IMG/VR virus record: IMGVR_UViG_3300030099_006427
Coordinates: 1 to 20,456 of that record
Length of the DNA stretch: 20,456 nucleotides
Direction: 5' to 3' (one strand)
Source: a virus
Below, in pieces: positions 6,401-12,685 of this stretch. Positions within the stretch are counted from its first letter, which is position 1. Each line of letters begins with the position of its first letter. Under the pieces are notes generated by a model. It was not told the DNA's origin. It was given only the letters and a program-made list of their open reading frames with translations, and searched no databases. A program made the translations under genes and the position numbers.

Positions 6401-6629
6401 AGAAGTAAGTTACATAAAAGAATATTGTCAATTGCCTCCTTTGGAAGCACCTTTGTATGACGAAGACGCAGACACTTGGTCTCTTTGGTTCGAAGAGAAG
6501 CAATGCTCTTGGTTTCCTTATCCCGAAGAAGGATTGCTAGCCATTCCTTTTGAGGACAAATACGAAGCACAAAAAGCCTATCTATATCTTACAGATGAAG
6601 AAGACACAACTACAGCAAAAAATTCGTGA
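6393..6629 (+). CDS. Acidic Trp-rich hypothetical protein
   Basis: 78 aa. The frame is open further upstream, but ATG 6393 preserves the 8-nt overlap seen in this operon. Very acidic with Trp/Phe/Tyr clusters (DADTWSLWFEEKQCSWFPYP). Such small acidic proteins can be DNA mimics or host inhibitors, but nothing here proves it. The 3' end overlaps the next gene. Confidence 0.65.
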   Translation: MIEEVSYIKEYCQLPPLEAPLYDEDADTWSLWFEEKQCSWFPYPEEGLLAIPFEDKYEAQKAYLYLTDEEDTTTAKNS

Positions 6630-6750
6630 ACTTGGCTTCGCGCTAGCTGATCAAGAGCTAAGGCGCCAGCGTACAGCTGACTACCTAGGTCAACGTTTGC
6701 TGCATAAGATTCTGCTGGAAAAACTGTATAAGACAGAAAAGCGGGCCTAA
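6595..6750 (+). CDS. Small basic hypothetical protein
   Basis: 51 aa from ATG 6595, overlapping the upstream gene by 35 nt. Mostly a charged helix (QQKIRELGFALADQELRRQR). No family recognised. Its base composition is noticeably richer in G+C than its neighbours towards the 3' end, which leads directly into a GC-rich intergenic element. Confidence 0.5.
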   Translation: MKKTQLQQKIRELGFALADQELRRQRTADYLGQRLLHKILLEKLYKTEKRA

Positions 6751-6762
6751 AGCACTGGGTTA

Positions 6763-6807
6763 CAACGAGTTACGGCTCGGGCCCTCCCGCGCAGTCGTAT
6801 TGTGCAA
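6763..6807 (+). repeat. Intergenic GC-rich repeat element (E3)
   Basis: AACGAGTTACGG start, GC-rich centre, TCGTATTGTGCAA end. The 50 nt from its end to the promoter closely match the same part upstream of 10690. Confidence 0.72.
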
Positions 6808-6828
6808 GAATTTAGTTGAATTTTAGGC

Positions 6829-6856
6829 TTGCAATTGCACGAAATTCTGTCATAAT
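6829..6856 (+). promoter_or_regulatory. Sigma-70 promoter
   Basis: TTGCAA 6829-6834, 16-nt spacer, extended -10 TGTCATAAT (6851-6856). ATG 6869 is 12 nt downstream. Confidence 0.75.
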
Positions 6857-6868
6857 TATATATAAACA

Positions 6869-7048
6869 ATGAGTAAGACAAACAAAGAAAGAGGCATTTC
6901 ATGCCCGACTAAACACCCAAGTTTAAACGCTATATGCAAGAAGTACTCGCATACAGGAGCAAAACCACTTGTTCCTCACATCAATGACGAGAATGTCATG
7001 GTGACTCAAAAGGTGCGAAATGCCCAAGAAAAAAATGCTAATCGGTAA
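6869..7048 (+). CDS. 59-aa hypothetical protein with Cys/His pattern
   Basis: Starts just downstream of a promoter. Contains ISCPTKHPSLNAICKKYSHT, with two Cys and two His that could bind a metal, though the spacing is not a standard zinc finger. Otherwise polar and basic. Monocistronic: the next promoter begins 9 nt after its stop. No family recognised. Confidence 0.65.
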   Translation: MSKTNKERGISCPTKHPSLNAICKKYSHTGAKPLVPHINDENVMVTQKVRNAQEKNANR

Positions 7049-7056
7049 CTTTTTTC

Positions 7057-7085
7057 TTGACAGACAACCAAAAATTTAGTATAAT
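7057..7085 (+). promoter_or_regulatory. Sigma-70 promoter of the DUF932-like gene
   Basis: TTGACA 7057-7062, 17-nt spacer, perfect TATAAT 7080-7085. Unusual for this window in leaving a ~30-nt leader before ATG 7122. Confidence 0.9.
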
Positions 7086-7121
7086 TATAGAATAATTTAA
7101 CCAACAAAAGCTAAAAAAATT

Positions 7122-7889
7122 ATGAGTAAAAGTATAGACCTATCAGTATGCGGAACAAAGCAAGTTCCGTTTTCGCAAATCAAGAGCGTTCAAACGCCCG
7201 AAGCAACAGAATCTTGGCAACCAATTAGCCATTCATTCTTGGTTGATCGAGTATCGAAGCAAATCGAAGACAATGGTTGGAGTATCAAGGATACTTATCA
7301 TTCTCTCCATCGTTTCGGTCAAAGGTACTTTGGCTTGTTCCATGTGGAAAACACAGGTTCAGATGCCGAAGATCGTGGAACGATCATTGGACTTCGCAAC
7401 TCGCACGACAAGTGCTTTCCTGCAGGATTGTGCATGGGAAATGCACCATTCGTTTGTTCCAATCTTATCTTCACTAACGAGGTTGTTCTCGCTCGCAGAC
7501 ATACCAAGAATATCTTGCGTGACTTGAACCAAGTTATTGCTCGCACTCTTGGTCAAATGACTGAAACTTGGGCAAATGACGAACTTCGTCTTGATGCTTA
7601 CAAGCAGTATGAGCTTGACAACGCACAAGCAAACGACATTGTGATTCGTTCCTATCAAAATGGTGCGATCAGCAAGGCAAAGATTGCCGATGTTGTGGAA
7701 CAATGGCAAAAGCCCGAACATGAAGACTTTGAAGAAAGGAATATGCACTCGTTGTATAACGCTTTCACTCATGTACTCAAAGGCGGTGTTCATGCTTTAC
7801 CTGCTCGTTCTCAAGCGTTGCATGGAGTTCTAGACTCAGTAGTCGGACTTGCCAAGCAAGAAGTCGCAGAAGCCGAACTCGTAGCATAA
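7122..7889 (+). CDS. DUF932-like phage protein
   Basis: 255 aa. The central block GLRNSHDK (90-97), FVCSNLIF (110-117) and RRHT (125-128) resembles the DUF932 family of phage and plasmid proteins, whose role is not established; the assignment is from pattern memory. The C-terminal third is helical (YNAFTHVL...LHGVLDSVVGLA). Its strong promoter and longer leader with an A-rich box (AAAAAAATTATG) instead of a Shine-Dalgarno sequence suggest high expression by a different initiation route from the leaderless genes around it. Followed 6 nt later by a small gene and then a strong terminator. Confidence 0.75.
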   Translation: MSKSIDLSVCGTKQVPFSQIKSVQTPEATESWQPISHSFLVDRVSKQIEDNGWSIKDTYHSLHRFGQRYFGLFHVENTGSDAEDRGTIIGLRNSHDKCFPAGLCMGNAPFVCSNLIFTNEVVLARRHTKNILRDLNQVIARTLGQMTETWANDELRLDAYKQYELDNAQANDIVIRSYQNGAISKAKIADVVEQWQKPEHEDFEERNMHSLYNAFTHVLKGGVHALPARSQALHGVLDSVVGLAKQEVAEAELVA

Positions 7890-7895
7890 CAATTT

Positions 7896-8126
7896 ATGAA
7901 AAAGCAAAAATACCTGCAATCCGTAGTCGATAACCTCAATGGTCGTTTTGTTTCACTTCTAGTGAAGGAAGGCGAACAACGCAAGGTTTATTCAGCAAGA
8001 GTGAATTCCACTACTGCTAAGAATGTAATGTTCACCGATACCAATGGTGGAAACCGCAAGGTCAATCGTAGGCATATTCTGCGAGCAACTTGTGCGGATA
8101 GAACTTTCAAGAGGTCTATCGGCTAA
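7896..8126 (+). CDS. Small basic protein, possible beta-barrel
   Basis: 76 aa, basic, starting 6 nt after the DUF932-like gene, so co-transcribed. The segment GRFVSLLVKEGEQRKVYSAR followed by NVMFTDTN and KVNRRHILRATC has a strand-rich look, suggesting a small beta-fold nucleic-acid-binding protein (inference). A terminator follows its stop. Confidence 0.72.
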   Translation: MKKQKYLQSVVDNLNGRFVSLLVKEGEQRKVYSARVNSTTAKNVMFTDTNGGNRKVNRRHILRATCADRTFKRSIG

Positions 8127-8163
8127 ATAGGAAACCCAAATCCTCCAAATATGGGGGTCAAAT

Positions 8164-8195
8164 AACCTCTCCGATTTTTTCGGGGAGGTTTTTTT
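8164..8195 (+). terminator. Strong intrinsic terminator
   Basis: AACCTCTCCGA pairs over 11 bp (one G-U) with TCGGGGAGGTT around a T-only loop, followed by a run of seven T. Ends the DUF932-like operon. Confidence 0.92.
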
Positions 8196-8206
8196 GTTGC
8201 TGACTA

Positions 8207-8253
8207 TCAACGACTTATGGCACGGCGGCTGGCCCAAATTACCTATCTCGTTG
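8207..8253 (+). repeat. Intergenic GC-rich repeat element (E4)
   Basis: TCAACGACTTA start, GGCGGCTGGCCC centre, TATCTCGTTG end (inverted relative to the start). Sits between the terminator and the promoter at 8300. Confidence 0.68.
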
Positions 8254-8299
8254 TTCTTTAACGCTTTACAACTATTTTACTAATTTGTGCATTTTATGC

Positions 8300-8327
8300 T
8301 TGCAATTAGCCCAAAACCTGTCATAAT
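8300..8327 (+). promoter_or_regulatory. Sigma-70 promoter
   Basis: TTGCAA 8300-8305, 16-nt spacer, extended -10 TGTCATAAT (8322-8327). ATG 8335 after 7 nt (leaderless). Confidence 0.82.
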
Positions 8328-8334
8328 TATACTT

Positions 8335-8574
8335 ATGAAAATTGAGAAAGAATTCGAAGAAAACGACAACGAGCTTAACGCAGAGGAAGCAATGGAGGCA
8401 TCAATGGCATTTATTAATGACATCTTGATTCAACCTGCTCTCGAAAGAGATGAGCTTAACAAACAGGATGCAAAGATTTTGGGAGTAGTTGCAGACGCAT
8501 TGAAGGTTATCGCACAAAAGGCAAAGGCTTACGAAATGCTACGAGAGAATGGCAACGAATATTTTCGAAATTAA
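8335..8574 (+). CDS. Acidic helical hypothetical protein
   Basis: 79 aa. ATG 8335 is chosen over an upstream in-frame ATG because the promoter places transcription initiation right here. N-terminus very acidic (EKEFEENDNELNAEEAMEAS), then an Ala/Lys-rich helical part. Likely all-alpha. Function unknown; monocistronic, followed by another promoter 3 nt after its stop. Confidence 0.75.
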   Translation: MKIEKEFEENDNELNAEEAMEASMAFINDILIQPALERDELNKQDAKILGVVADALKVIAQKAKAYEMLRENGNEYFRN

Positions 8575-8577
8575 GCC

Positions 8578-8606
8578 TTGACAAAACACAAAAAATTTCA
8601 TAGAAT
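8578..8606 (+). promoter_or_regulatory. Sigma-70 promoter
   Basis: TTGACA 8578-8583, 17-nt spacer, TAGAAT 8601-8606. ATG 8613 after 6 nt (leaderless). Confidence 0.9.
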
Positions 8607-8612
8607 TATAGC

Positions 8613-9002
8613 ATGATAAAGAAAAACACTCAACTAAAAGGCTTCGATGATTTGGTTTTTATCCAACACGGAGGATTCGCTTGTGGCAAGGCAGTTCACG
8701 CTCGACTAAGTTTCGGATGGAGAGACAAGGAGAACTTTGATCAATTTACGATCTCGGTCGTTCAAAACCAAGGAGATGGTTCGGGCTTGTATGGTCACGA
8801 AGATGACAACACTTACGAAGTCGCAATGTGGTTTCAAGATCGAGATAGCATGCTTCCATTGGGGAAGTATGACGATGTTCTCGCCTATCAAACTCCTGCA
8901 CAAGTTACTCAGCTAATGCATCAAGCACAACTGAATGACTTCGCTTGGGTTTCTCTTCTGCACAATCTAAGAGACGAGTTAGAACAAGAACTTAAAAACT
9001 AA
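8613..9002 (+). CDS. Hypothetical protein
   Basis: 129 aa, mixed alpha/beta. N-terminal half is strand-rich (DDLVFIQHGGFACGKAVHAR, then FDQFTISVVQNQGDGSGLYG), C-terminal half helical. No catalytic signature recognised. First gene of a three-gene unit with the next ORF 1 nt after its stop. Confidence 0.78.
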   Translation: MIKKNTQLKGFDDLVFIQHGGFACGKAVHARLSFGWRDKENFDQFTISVVQNQGDGSGLYGHEDDNTYEVAMWFQDRDSMLPLGKYDDVLAYQTPAQVTQLMHQAQLNDFAWVSLLHNLRDELEQELKN

Positions 9003-9003
9003 T

Positions 9004-9147
9004 ATGTATATTATATTAAAAAACGGAGAAGTAATGGACTTTGAACCAAGACCAATCGAGCAAGCCATTTGGCTTATTCAACAACTCGAATTGGGTCTTG
9101 ACAGACTCAAGGAACATTCACCCTATACAATCGGAAAGGCAAGCTAA
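9004..9147 (+). CDS. 47-aa hypothetical protein
   Basis: Starts 1 nt after the previous stop and ends in a TAATG overlap with the next start, so it is a coupled middle gene. Contains IEQAIWLIQQLELGLDRLKE, an amphipathic helix. Unknown function. Confidence 0.65.
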   Translation: MYIILKNGEVMDFEPRPIEQAIWLIQQLELGLDRLKEHSPYTIGKAS

Positions 9148-9374
9148 TGAGTTATAACGGATGGAAAAACTATGAGACTTGGAATGTCGCTCTTTGGATC
9201 GGCAATGACGAAGGAATCTACAACTTCGCCAAAGAGTGTGCAAGCTATCAAGACTTTGCTAACGATATGCAGACCTACTTCGGATCAACCGAAACACCTG
9301 ACGAAGTCGCTTGGAATGATTCAGCGTTAGACACAGACGAGCTTGACGAGTTGATTACAGAACTCGCAAGCTAA
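9147..9374 (+). CDS. Small conserved phage protein (NGWxNYETWNVALW family)
   Basis: 75 aa. The N-terminus NGWKNYETWNVALWIGND is a signature I recognise from a widespread small phage and plasmid protein family of unknown function (a DUF; DUF7249 is my best recollection). The family typically has 70-100 aa and an acidic C-terminus, as here. Translationally coupled to the upstream micro-gene. Last gene of its operon; a GC-rich intergenic element follows. Confidence 0.85.
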   Translation: MSYNGWKNYETWNVALWIGNDEGIYNFAKECASYQDFANDMQTYFGSTETPDEVAWNDSALDTDELDELITELAS

Positions 9375-9381
9375 TGATATA

Positions 9382-9429
9382 GAACGACTTAGGGCATCAG
9401 CCCCTGGCGCGCAGCGCTTAACTCTTTGA
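9382..9429 (+). repeat. Intergenic GC-rich repeat element (E5)
   Basis: GAACGACTTAGGGCATCAGC start, GGCGCGCAGCGC centre, AACTCTTTGA end. Lies between the operon end at 9374 and the promoter at 9474. Confidence 0.65.
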
Positions 9430-9473
9430 GGATCAGCAACTTACAACTATCTTTAGTTTTATTAATTTTTTTG

Positions 9474-9501
9474 TTGACTTTACCCGAGAATCTGTCATAC
9501 T
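9474..9501 (+). promoter_or_regulatory. Sigma-70 promoter
   Basis: TTGACT 9474-9479, 16-nt spacer, extended -10 TGTCATACT (9496-9501). ATG 9508 after 6 nt (leaderless). Confidence 0.87.
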
Positions 9502-9507
9502 ATACTT

Positions 9508-9666
9508 ATGATTAAAGCAAAAGATAGAATGAAAGAGTTTAACAAATTGCCTAGCAACACAATCCCTTGGGAGACATTCAAGCGACTAGTCGGTCAGTTT
9601 GGATTAGAAAAGGCAATCGAAAAGTCTCAACAAATTATCAAGAAAAGGCTTGACAAGCAAGTGTAA
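9508..9666 (+). CDS. 52-aa basic hypothetical protein
   Basis: Leaderless micro-gene. Basic and helical; PWETFKRLVGQFGLEKAIEK looks like a compact helical unit. Its last codons (RLDKQV) contain the -35 box of the next promoter, so the GP88 promoter is embedded in this coding sequence. No family recognised. Confidence 0.72.
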   Translation: MIKAKDRMKEFNKLPSNTIPWETFKRLVGQFGLEKAIEKSQQIIKKRLDKQV

Positions 9667-9678
9667 TTATACTATTAT
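9650..9678 (+). promoter_or_regulatory. Sigma-70 promoter of the GP88-like gene
   Basis: TTGACA 9650-9655 (inside the upstream gene), 17-nt spacer, TATTAT 9673-9678. ATG 9685 after 6 nt (leaderless). Confidence 0.88.
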
Positions 9679-9684
9679 TATACC

Positions 9685-10407
9685 ATGATTAAAACGACAT
9701 TGCTTACATCGGGTAATCAAAAGATTCTCAAAGGAGAAAAACTTGGTTACATTACCAAAGGAATTCACCTTGCACCTGCGAATCTTTCGGGCTATGAAAC
9801 TTGCAGATGGAGAAGCAAAGGTTGCACAATGTCTTGCTTGAATACTGCTGGAAGAGGACAGATGAACACGATTCAAGATTCACGCATTGCCAAGACAAAA
9901 CTTTTCTTTGAGCAAAAGTCTGATTTTCTTCTAAAGCTAGCCAAAGAGATTTCTTCGTCTATTAAGTCCGCAATCAAGAAGGATATGCAAGCCGTATTTC
10001 GCTTGAACCTTACGAGTGATCTTATGTGGGAAAATGAAAAGGATGCAGAAGGATTGACTATCTTTGAGCGTTTCAAGGATACAACTTTTTACGATTATAC
10101 TAAGTCGTTTTCTCGCATGGCAAAGTTCATCAACCAAGCAGAAGATTTTCCTTCCAACTACCACTTGACTTTCTCTCGTTCAGAAAGTAACGACAAGGTT
10201 GCAGAAATGGTTCTTGCTATGGGTGGAAATGTTGCGGTAGTATTTCGCAATCAGTTGCCCAAGACTTGGAAAGGTTTTGAGGTTGTCAATGGTGATGAAA
10301 CCGATTTGCGTTTCCTTGACAAGAAAGGCGTTGTCGTTGGCTTGATCGAGAAAGGTCGAGCAAAGAAAGACGAGACAGGATTTGTGCAAGAAGGAGTAAA
10401 CTCTTAA
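9685..10407 (+). CDS. GP88-family phage protein
   Basis: 240 aa. The N-terminal region has the hallmarks of the phage gene-product-88 family: GIHLAPANLSGYETC, then RSKGCTMSCLNTAGRG, with Cys40, Cys47 and Cys51 that could bind metal, followed by SRIAKTKLFF. The biochemical role of the family is unknown. The middle part includes AVFRLNLTSDLMWE and YHLTFSRSESND, and the C-terminus ends with a strand-rich GLIEKGRAKKDE segment. Leaderless promoter embedded in the upstream micro-gene. Family assignment from pattern memory, but the pattern is distinctive. Confidence 0.85.
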   Translation: MIKTTLLTSGNQKILKGEKLGYITKGIHLAPANLSGYETCRWRSKGCTMSCLNTAGRGQMNTIQDSRIAKTKLFFEQKSDFLLKLAKEISSSIKSAIKKDMQAVFRLNLTSDLMWENEKDAEGLTIFERFKDTTFYDYTKSFSRMAKFINQAEDFPSNYHLTFSRSESNDKVAEMVLAMGGNVAVVFRNQLPKTWKGFEVVNGDETDLRFLDKKGVVVGLIEKGRAKKDETGFVQEGVNS

Positions 10408-10414
10408 TTTACCC

Positions 10415-10443
10415 TTGACAACTCAAAGCAATTAGGATAGTAT
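10415..10443 (+). promoter_or_regulatory. Sigma-70 promoter
   Basis: TTGACA 10415-10420, 17-nt spacer, TAGTAT 10438-10443. ATG 10450 after 6 nt (leaderless). Confidence 0.87.
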
Positions 10444-10449
10444 AGTATA

Positions 10450-10611
10450 ATGGATTATTACGAAAGCGCCAAGGATACAATCATAACGAGAGAAAGAGCT
10501 TTGCTTGAATTGGCAAGGCATCATTGCGAAGACATCGAGCAATTTTTTGATGACTTAGGAGATCGAGAAAGTTATGATGCGCAAGAAGTGCTTGTTTGGT
10601 TAGGCTACTAA
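10450..10611 (+). CDS. 53-aa acidic hypothetical protein
   Basis: Leaderless micro-gene encoding an acidic, helix-rich peptide (ESAKDTIITRERALLELARH, then ESYDAQEVLVWLGY). No recognised family. Monocistronic, followed by a GC-rich intergenic element and then the second structured-RNA region. Confidence 0.72.
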   Translation: MDYYESAKDTIITRERALLELARHHCEDIEQFFDDLGDRESYDAQEVLVWLGY

Positions 10612-10622
10612 AACCTTACTAT

Positions 10623-10668
10623 TCAACGAGTTAGGGCCAGGGCCCTGCCCGCCAATCGTATTGTGCAA
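10623..10668 (+). repeat. Intergenic GC-rich repeat element (E6)
   Basis: TCAACGAGTTAGGG start, palindromic centre CAGGGCCCTG, TCGTATTGTGCAA end. One of the best-preserved copies in forward orientation. Confidence 0.75.
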
Positions 10669-10689
10669 TTATTTAGTTGTATTTTAGCC

Positions 10690-10717
10690 TTGACTTTTAA
10701 GGTTATTCTGTCATAAT
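10690..10717 (+). promoter_or_regulatory. Sigma-70 promoter of structured RNA 2
   Basis: TTGACT 10690-10695, 16-nt spacer, extended -10 TGTCATAAT (10712-10717). Unlike its siblings there is no ATG at the predicted start (~10724). Confidence 0.83.
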
Positions 10718-10723
10718 TATACT

Positions 10724-10990
10724 TAGTTCTTTTGATAATCACTTTATGCCAACGAGTTCTGTCCGAGCTGCAAATCGGAGGAGATAAGAGAGGTGCGGAT
10801 TGCAGTCCTAATTAAACTCTTGTAGGTTCGACTCCTACCTCGTATGGCTCGCCTTTTGTTAGCGGAAGTAGTTCGGGCTCTGTAGGGGCAAATCTCAAGA
10901 GGGCAACAATGGTCGCAAGCGACTCCTACATCCATGAATGAAAAAACTAACAAACTCAGAGTTTTCCGTCCTTTCTCATTCGTCAAAAAA
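10724..10990 (+). ncRNA. Structured RNA 2 with tRNA-like domain, 3' end approximate
   Basis: Starts at a strong promoter and has no long forward frame. 5' domain: ACGAG 10752-10756 pairs with CTCGT 10839-10843 (extendable by GCCA/TGGC with a bulge), CTGCAAATC 10768-10776 pairs with GATTGCAG 10798-10805, and a canonical T-arm GTAGG-TTCGACT-CCTAC lies at 10822-10838. This is a tRNA-like topology without anticodon arm or CCA. 3' domain: TGTAGG 10881-10886 pairs with CCTACA 10925-10930 around a GTCGC/GCGAC hairpin. Both domains use the same TGTAGG and CGACTCCTAC words, so alternative pairings are possible. It could be an independent RNA or a structured leader for the small frame at 10934. The 3' end is not marked by a clear terminator. 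Confidence 0.55.
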
Positions 10991-11017
10991 GGATACCACT
11001 TTACCCTTGACAATTAA
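10934..11017 (+). CDS. Possible 27-aa basic peptide downstream of RNA 2
   Basis: ATG frame reading MNEKTNKLRVFRPFSFVKKG and ending in HFTLDN, protein-like in composition. The last codons supply the -35 box of the next promoter, as in other micro-genes here. It overlaps a 10-codon frame (MVASDSYIHE) through ATGAATGA. If real, RNA 2 would be its regulatory leader. Confidence 0.35.
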   Translation: MNEKTNKLRVFRPFSFVKKGYHFTLDN

Positions 11018-11035
11018 GCTAAAACCTGCCATACT
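11007..11035 (+). promoter_or_regulatory. Sigma-70 promoter
   Basis: TTGACA 11007-11012, 17-nt spacer, CATACT 11030-11035. ATG 11042 after 6 nt (leaderless). Confidence 0.87.
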
Positions 11036-11041
11036 ATATAC

Positions 11042-11266
11042 ATGATTGAGAAAAATTGGAAACCACAACCTTCACAAAAAGCCGAGGAAGTAGATTACGC
11101 AATCACTTCTATTTTTGGCTTTGACCGCAAGGAACAAATTAAAAGCAAGAAGTGCGTCTTCTGTTCTGAAGAAGTCGAGCTTGATTCTTTCAAGGACGAA
11201 TTGTCACTCAAAGAGTATCACATCAGCGGAATGTGTCAGTCTTGCCAAGATAGAATGTTTGCATAA
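11042..11266 (+). CDS. Small zinc-ribbon protein
   Basis: 74 aa with two CxxC knuckles: C38-V-F-C41 and C65-Q-S-C68, separated by a DELSLKEYHISGMC segment. This is the layout of a small phage protein family with a treble-clef or ribbon-type zinc site and a conserved (L/I)SxxEFxISGxC run. Probably a nucleic-acid or protein adaptor; exact role unknown. Leaderless promoter; TAATG overlap with the next gene. Confidence 0.82.
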   Translation: MIEKNWKPQPSQKAEEVDYAITSIFGFDRKEQIKSKKCVFCSEEVELDSFKDELSLKEYHISGMCQSCQDRMFA

Positions 11267-11487
11267 TGCAGATAGGTACTACAACAAAGTGGCTAATGAC
11301 TACCTCAAGCGATGGTTGCGTGGTCATAGTATCAGAAGAAAAGAAGTCCGAGACAACTGACTTTTTTATTTCGCAAGATTGTCTTGACAAAAATGTAAAG
11401 AATAAAGAGTTTACAGAACACAAAACTTTAAAACATAATGACAAGCCTGTATATGTCTTGACTTCAGACTTGCGAAAATTTCTTTAA
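11266..11487 (+). CDS. Hypothetical protein coupled to the zinc-ribbon gene
   Basis: 73 aa, starts in a TAATG overlap. Strand-rich N-terminus (TKWLMTTSSDGCVVIVSEEK) and basic middle; no recognised domain. It ends 8 nt before the next -35 box. Confidence 0.6.
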   Translation: MQIGTTTKWLMTTSSDGCVVIVSEEKKSETTDFFISQDCLDKNVKNKEFTEHKTLKHNDKPVYVLTSDLRKFL

Positions 11488-11494
11488 ATTTATC

Positions 11495-11522
11495 TTGACA
11501 TTTGCCTAAAACCTGTCATACT
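11495..11522 (+). promoter_or_regulatory. Sigma-70 promoter
   Basis: TTGACA 11495-11500, 16-nt spacer, extended -10 TGTCATACT (11517-11522). ATG 11529 after 6 nt (leaderless). Confidence 0.88.
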
Positions 11523-11528
11523 ATACAT

Positions 11529-11867
11529 ATGATAAGAAAAAAATACGAAGTTATTAAAGATGGAATGCTCGAAGGTGGTTTCGAGAAGTCTAGAGATGGA
11601 ATGAATGAAGCTCTTCAGCTTGTCGAAGAACTTGCGGTTGACTACATGGGCGAATATGATTGCCTCGAAATAGTCTATACCGAATATGATGAGCTTGATC
11701 AAATAGTTCATTGCGAACAGGTTCAAGAGTTTGAAGATGATTCTCCTGAGAACGATATCGACGAGTCAATGGATGGAGATTTCGATTCGGCTATGACTTC
11801 CGCAGGTTTTGGAACTGACGAGGATTATGGTTGCTTCGAAGATGAAACCTACGGAGCAGATCTTTAG
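11529..11867 (+). CDS. Highly acidic hypothetical protein
   Basis: 112 aa; start fixed by the leaderless promoter. Begins MIRKKYEVIKDGMLEGGFEK and becomes very acidic after residue 40, with an Asp/Glu-rich C-terminal half (DDSPENDIDESMDGDFDSA, then TDEDYGCFEDETYG). The charge pattern is that of DNA-mimic or inhibitor proteins, which is suggestive only. Monocistronic. Confidence 0.75.
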   Translation: MIRKKYEVIKDGMLEGGFEKSRDGMNEALQLVEELAVDYMGEYDCLEIVYTEYDELDQIVHCEQVQEFEDDSPENDIDESMDGDFDSAMTSAGFGTDEDYGCFEDETYGADL

Positions 11868-11918
11868 ACCCCAAATACCAAACCGACAAATACCAAATAA
11901 CATTCTTTCTTAATCATC

Positions 11919-11990
11919 CCTAAGTCGTTGCTAGTCAGCGGCTTAGCGGGGTCCCGCTGAAACCTAACTCGTTGATTTATAGCGACTTAT
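11919..11990 (+). repeat. Intergenic GC-rich repeat element (E7)
   Basis: Longest copy: CCTAAGTCGTTG, hairpin AGCGGGGTCCCGCT at 11945-11958, CCTAACTCGTTGA, then TAGCGACTTA. Carries end motifs in both orientations. The stretch 11868-11918 before it and 11991-12060 after it hold no gene; the latter contains ACAAACTGCTTAATCG, which is shared with the region after E2. Confidence 0.72.
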
Positions 11991-12060
11991 GCAAACCTAT
12001 TAGCTTACTTTATGGTGCTATAAGCTGAGCAACAAACTGCTTAATCGGGTGATTTTTTTC

Positions 12061-12089
12061 TTGCGATTTTCGGGTTTGTGTGCTATATT
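12061..12089 (+). promoter_or_regulatory. Sigma-70 promoter
   Basis: TTGCGA 12061-12066, 17-nt spacer, TGC TATATT (12084-12089). ATG 12096 after 6 nt (leaderless). Confidence 0.82.
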
Positions 12090-12095
12090 TTACAT

Positions 12096-12203
12096 ATGAA
12101 AGTTAAGGTTAGAAAGACAATCATCATGCCGAAAAGCCAACCGCACAAGCGGAAGAATAAGGTTTTGCCACGCAAGGCAAAGCACAAAAAGGCTTTAGTC
12201 TAA
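12096..12203 (+). CDS. 35-aa very basic micro-protein
   Basis: Nearly half of the residues are Lys or Arg (KVKVRKTIIMPKSQPHKRKN and onward). Leaderless promoter fixes the start. Likely nucleic-acid- or membrane-associated by charge; no family recognised. The next promoter starts 10 nt after its stop. Confidence 0.7.
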   Translation: MKVKVRKTIIMPKSQPHKRKNKVLPRKAKHKKALV

Positions 12204-12212
12204 ACTTTTTCC

Positions 12213-12241
12213 TTGACATTTAACCATTATTGCTGTAACTT
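12213..12241 (+). promoter_or_regulatory. Sigma-70 promoter
   Basis: TTGACA 12213-12218, 17-nt spacer, weak -10 TAACTT 12236-12241 preceded by TG. ATG 12249 after 7 nt (leaderless). Confidence 0.78.
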
Positions 12242-12248
12242 ATATATT

Positions 12249-12536
12249 ATGAACGAATCACAAAGATTAGAACTCATTCGCAACGCAGTTGCTAACGCCG
12301 ACCAAAAAGTCTCCAAGGACTTTCAAGGTCTACTTGACGAGCTGAAGGCTGAAAAGCTCGCCGAGGATTTGGTCATCGAGCATGGTTTGCTTGAGGCAAC
12401 TCAGTCCGAAGTTGAAGACGAGTTTGTCTCTCTCGATGCAGTCGAGCGTGATGAGGTCGAAGACTTCGATGCTGACGAGAACCTCGTTGACATGGATCAA
12501 GTCTCTGACTCCATGCGTGAGGTTTTCGGAGAGTAA
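12249..12536 (+). CDS. Acidic helical protein, paralogue of the gene at 16256-16555
   Basis: 95 aa. Shares long identities with the minus-strand gene 4 kb away: NAVANAD, ELKAEKLAEDLV, EHGLLEAT, VEDEFVSLDAVE. N-terminal half helical and mixed charge, C-terminal half strongly acidic with low complexity (DEVEDFDADENLVDMD). An in-frame upstream TTG belongs to the -35 box; ATG 12249 is right after the -10. Function unknown; two retained copies argue for selection. Confidence 0.82.
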   Translation: MNESQRLELIRNAVANADQKVSKDFQGLLDELKAEKLAEDLVIEHGLLEATQSEVEDEFVSLDAVERDEVEDFDADENLVDMDQVSDSMREVFGE

Positions 12537-12552
12537 CATAACTCTCTCAGCC

Positions 12553-12600
12553 TCAACGAGTTAGGTTTCTGCCCCTTGCCCGCAGCCCGTAAGTCGTTGA
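12553..12600 (+). repeat. Intergenic GC-rich repeat element (E8)
   Basis: TCAACGAGTTAGG start, GCCCCTTGCCCGCAGCCC centre, TAAGTCGTTGA end. Followed by CGCAAGCATCTTGCG, a separate small hairpin. Confidence 0.72.
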
Positions 12601-12650
12601 CCGCAAGCATCTTGCGACACAAAAAAGATGCTGATTTCGTCATTTTTTTC

Positions 12651-12679
12651 TTGCAATTACCTTGTAACCCTGCTATATT
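12651..12679 (+). promoter_or_regulatory. Sigma-70 promoter
   Basis: TTGCAA 12651-12656, 17-nt spacer, TGC TATATT (12674-12679). ATG 12686 after 6 nt (leaderless). Confidence 0.83.
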
Positions 12680-12685
12680 ATATAT

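Noticed and set aside
7243-7793. Several 65-144 aa frames inside the DUF932-like gene on both strands
   Set aside because: Shadows of the real gene; no promoters, and amino-acid composition is atypical.
10752-10843. Ordinary tRNA gene
   Set aside because: A good T-arm exists, but the acceptor stem has only five regular pairs, there is no anticodon arm with a 7-nt loop, and no CCA or plausible discriminator.
10744-11013. 89-aa minus-strand reading frame covering the RNA 2 region
   Set aside because: No promoter on the minus strand, it opposes all neighbours, and it overlaps forward promoter elements and the structured segments; composition (many Arg and Cys) looks like an antisense artefact.
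4713-12248. Longer reading frames starting at TTG or ATG upstream of the chosen starts (for example 4713, 8287, 11502, 12213)
   Set aside because: These extra codons lie in promoter -35 to -10 sequence; the predicted transcript begins at the downstream ATG, so the extension could not be translated from that promoter.
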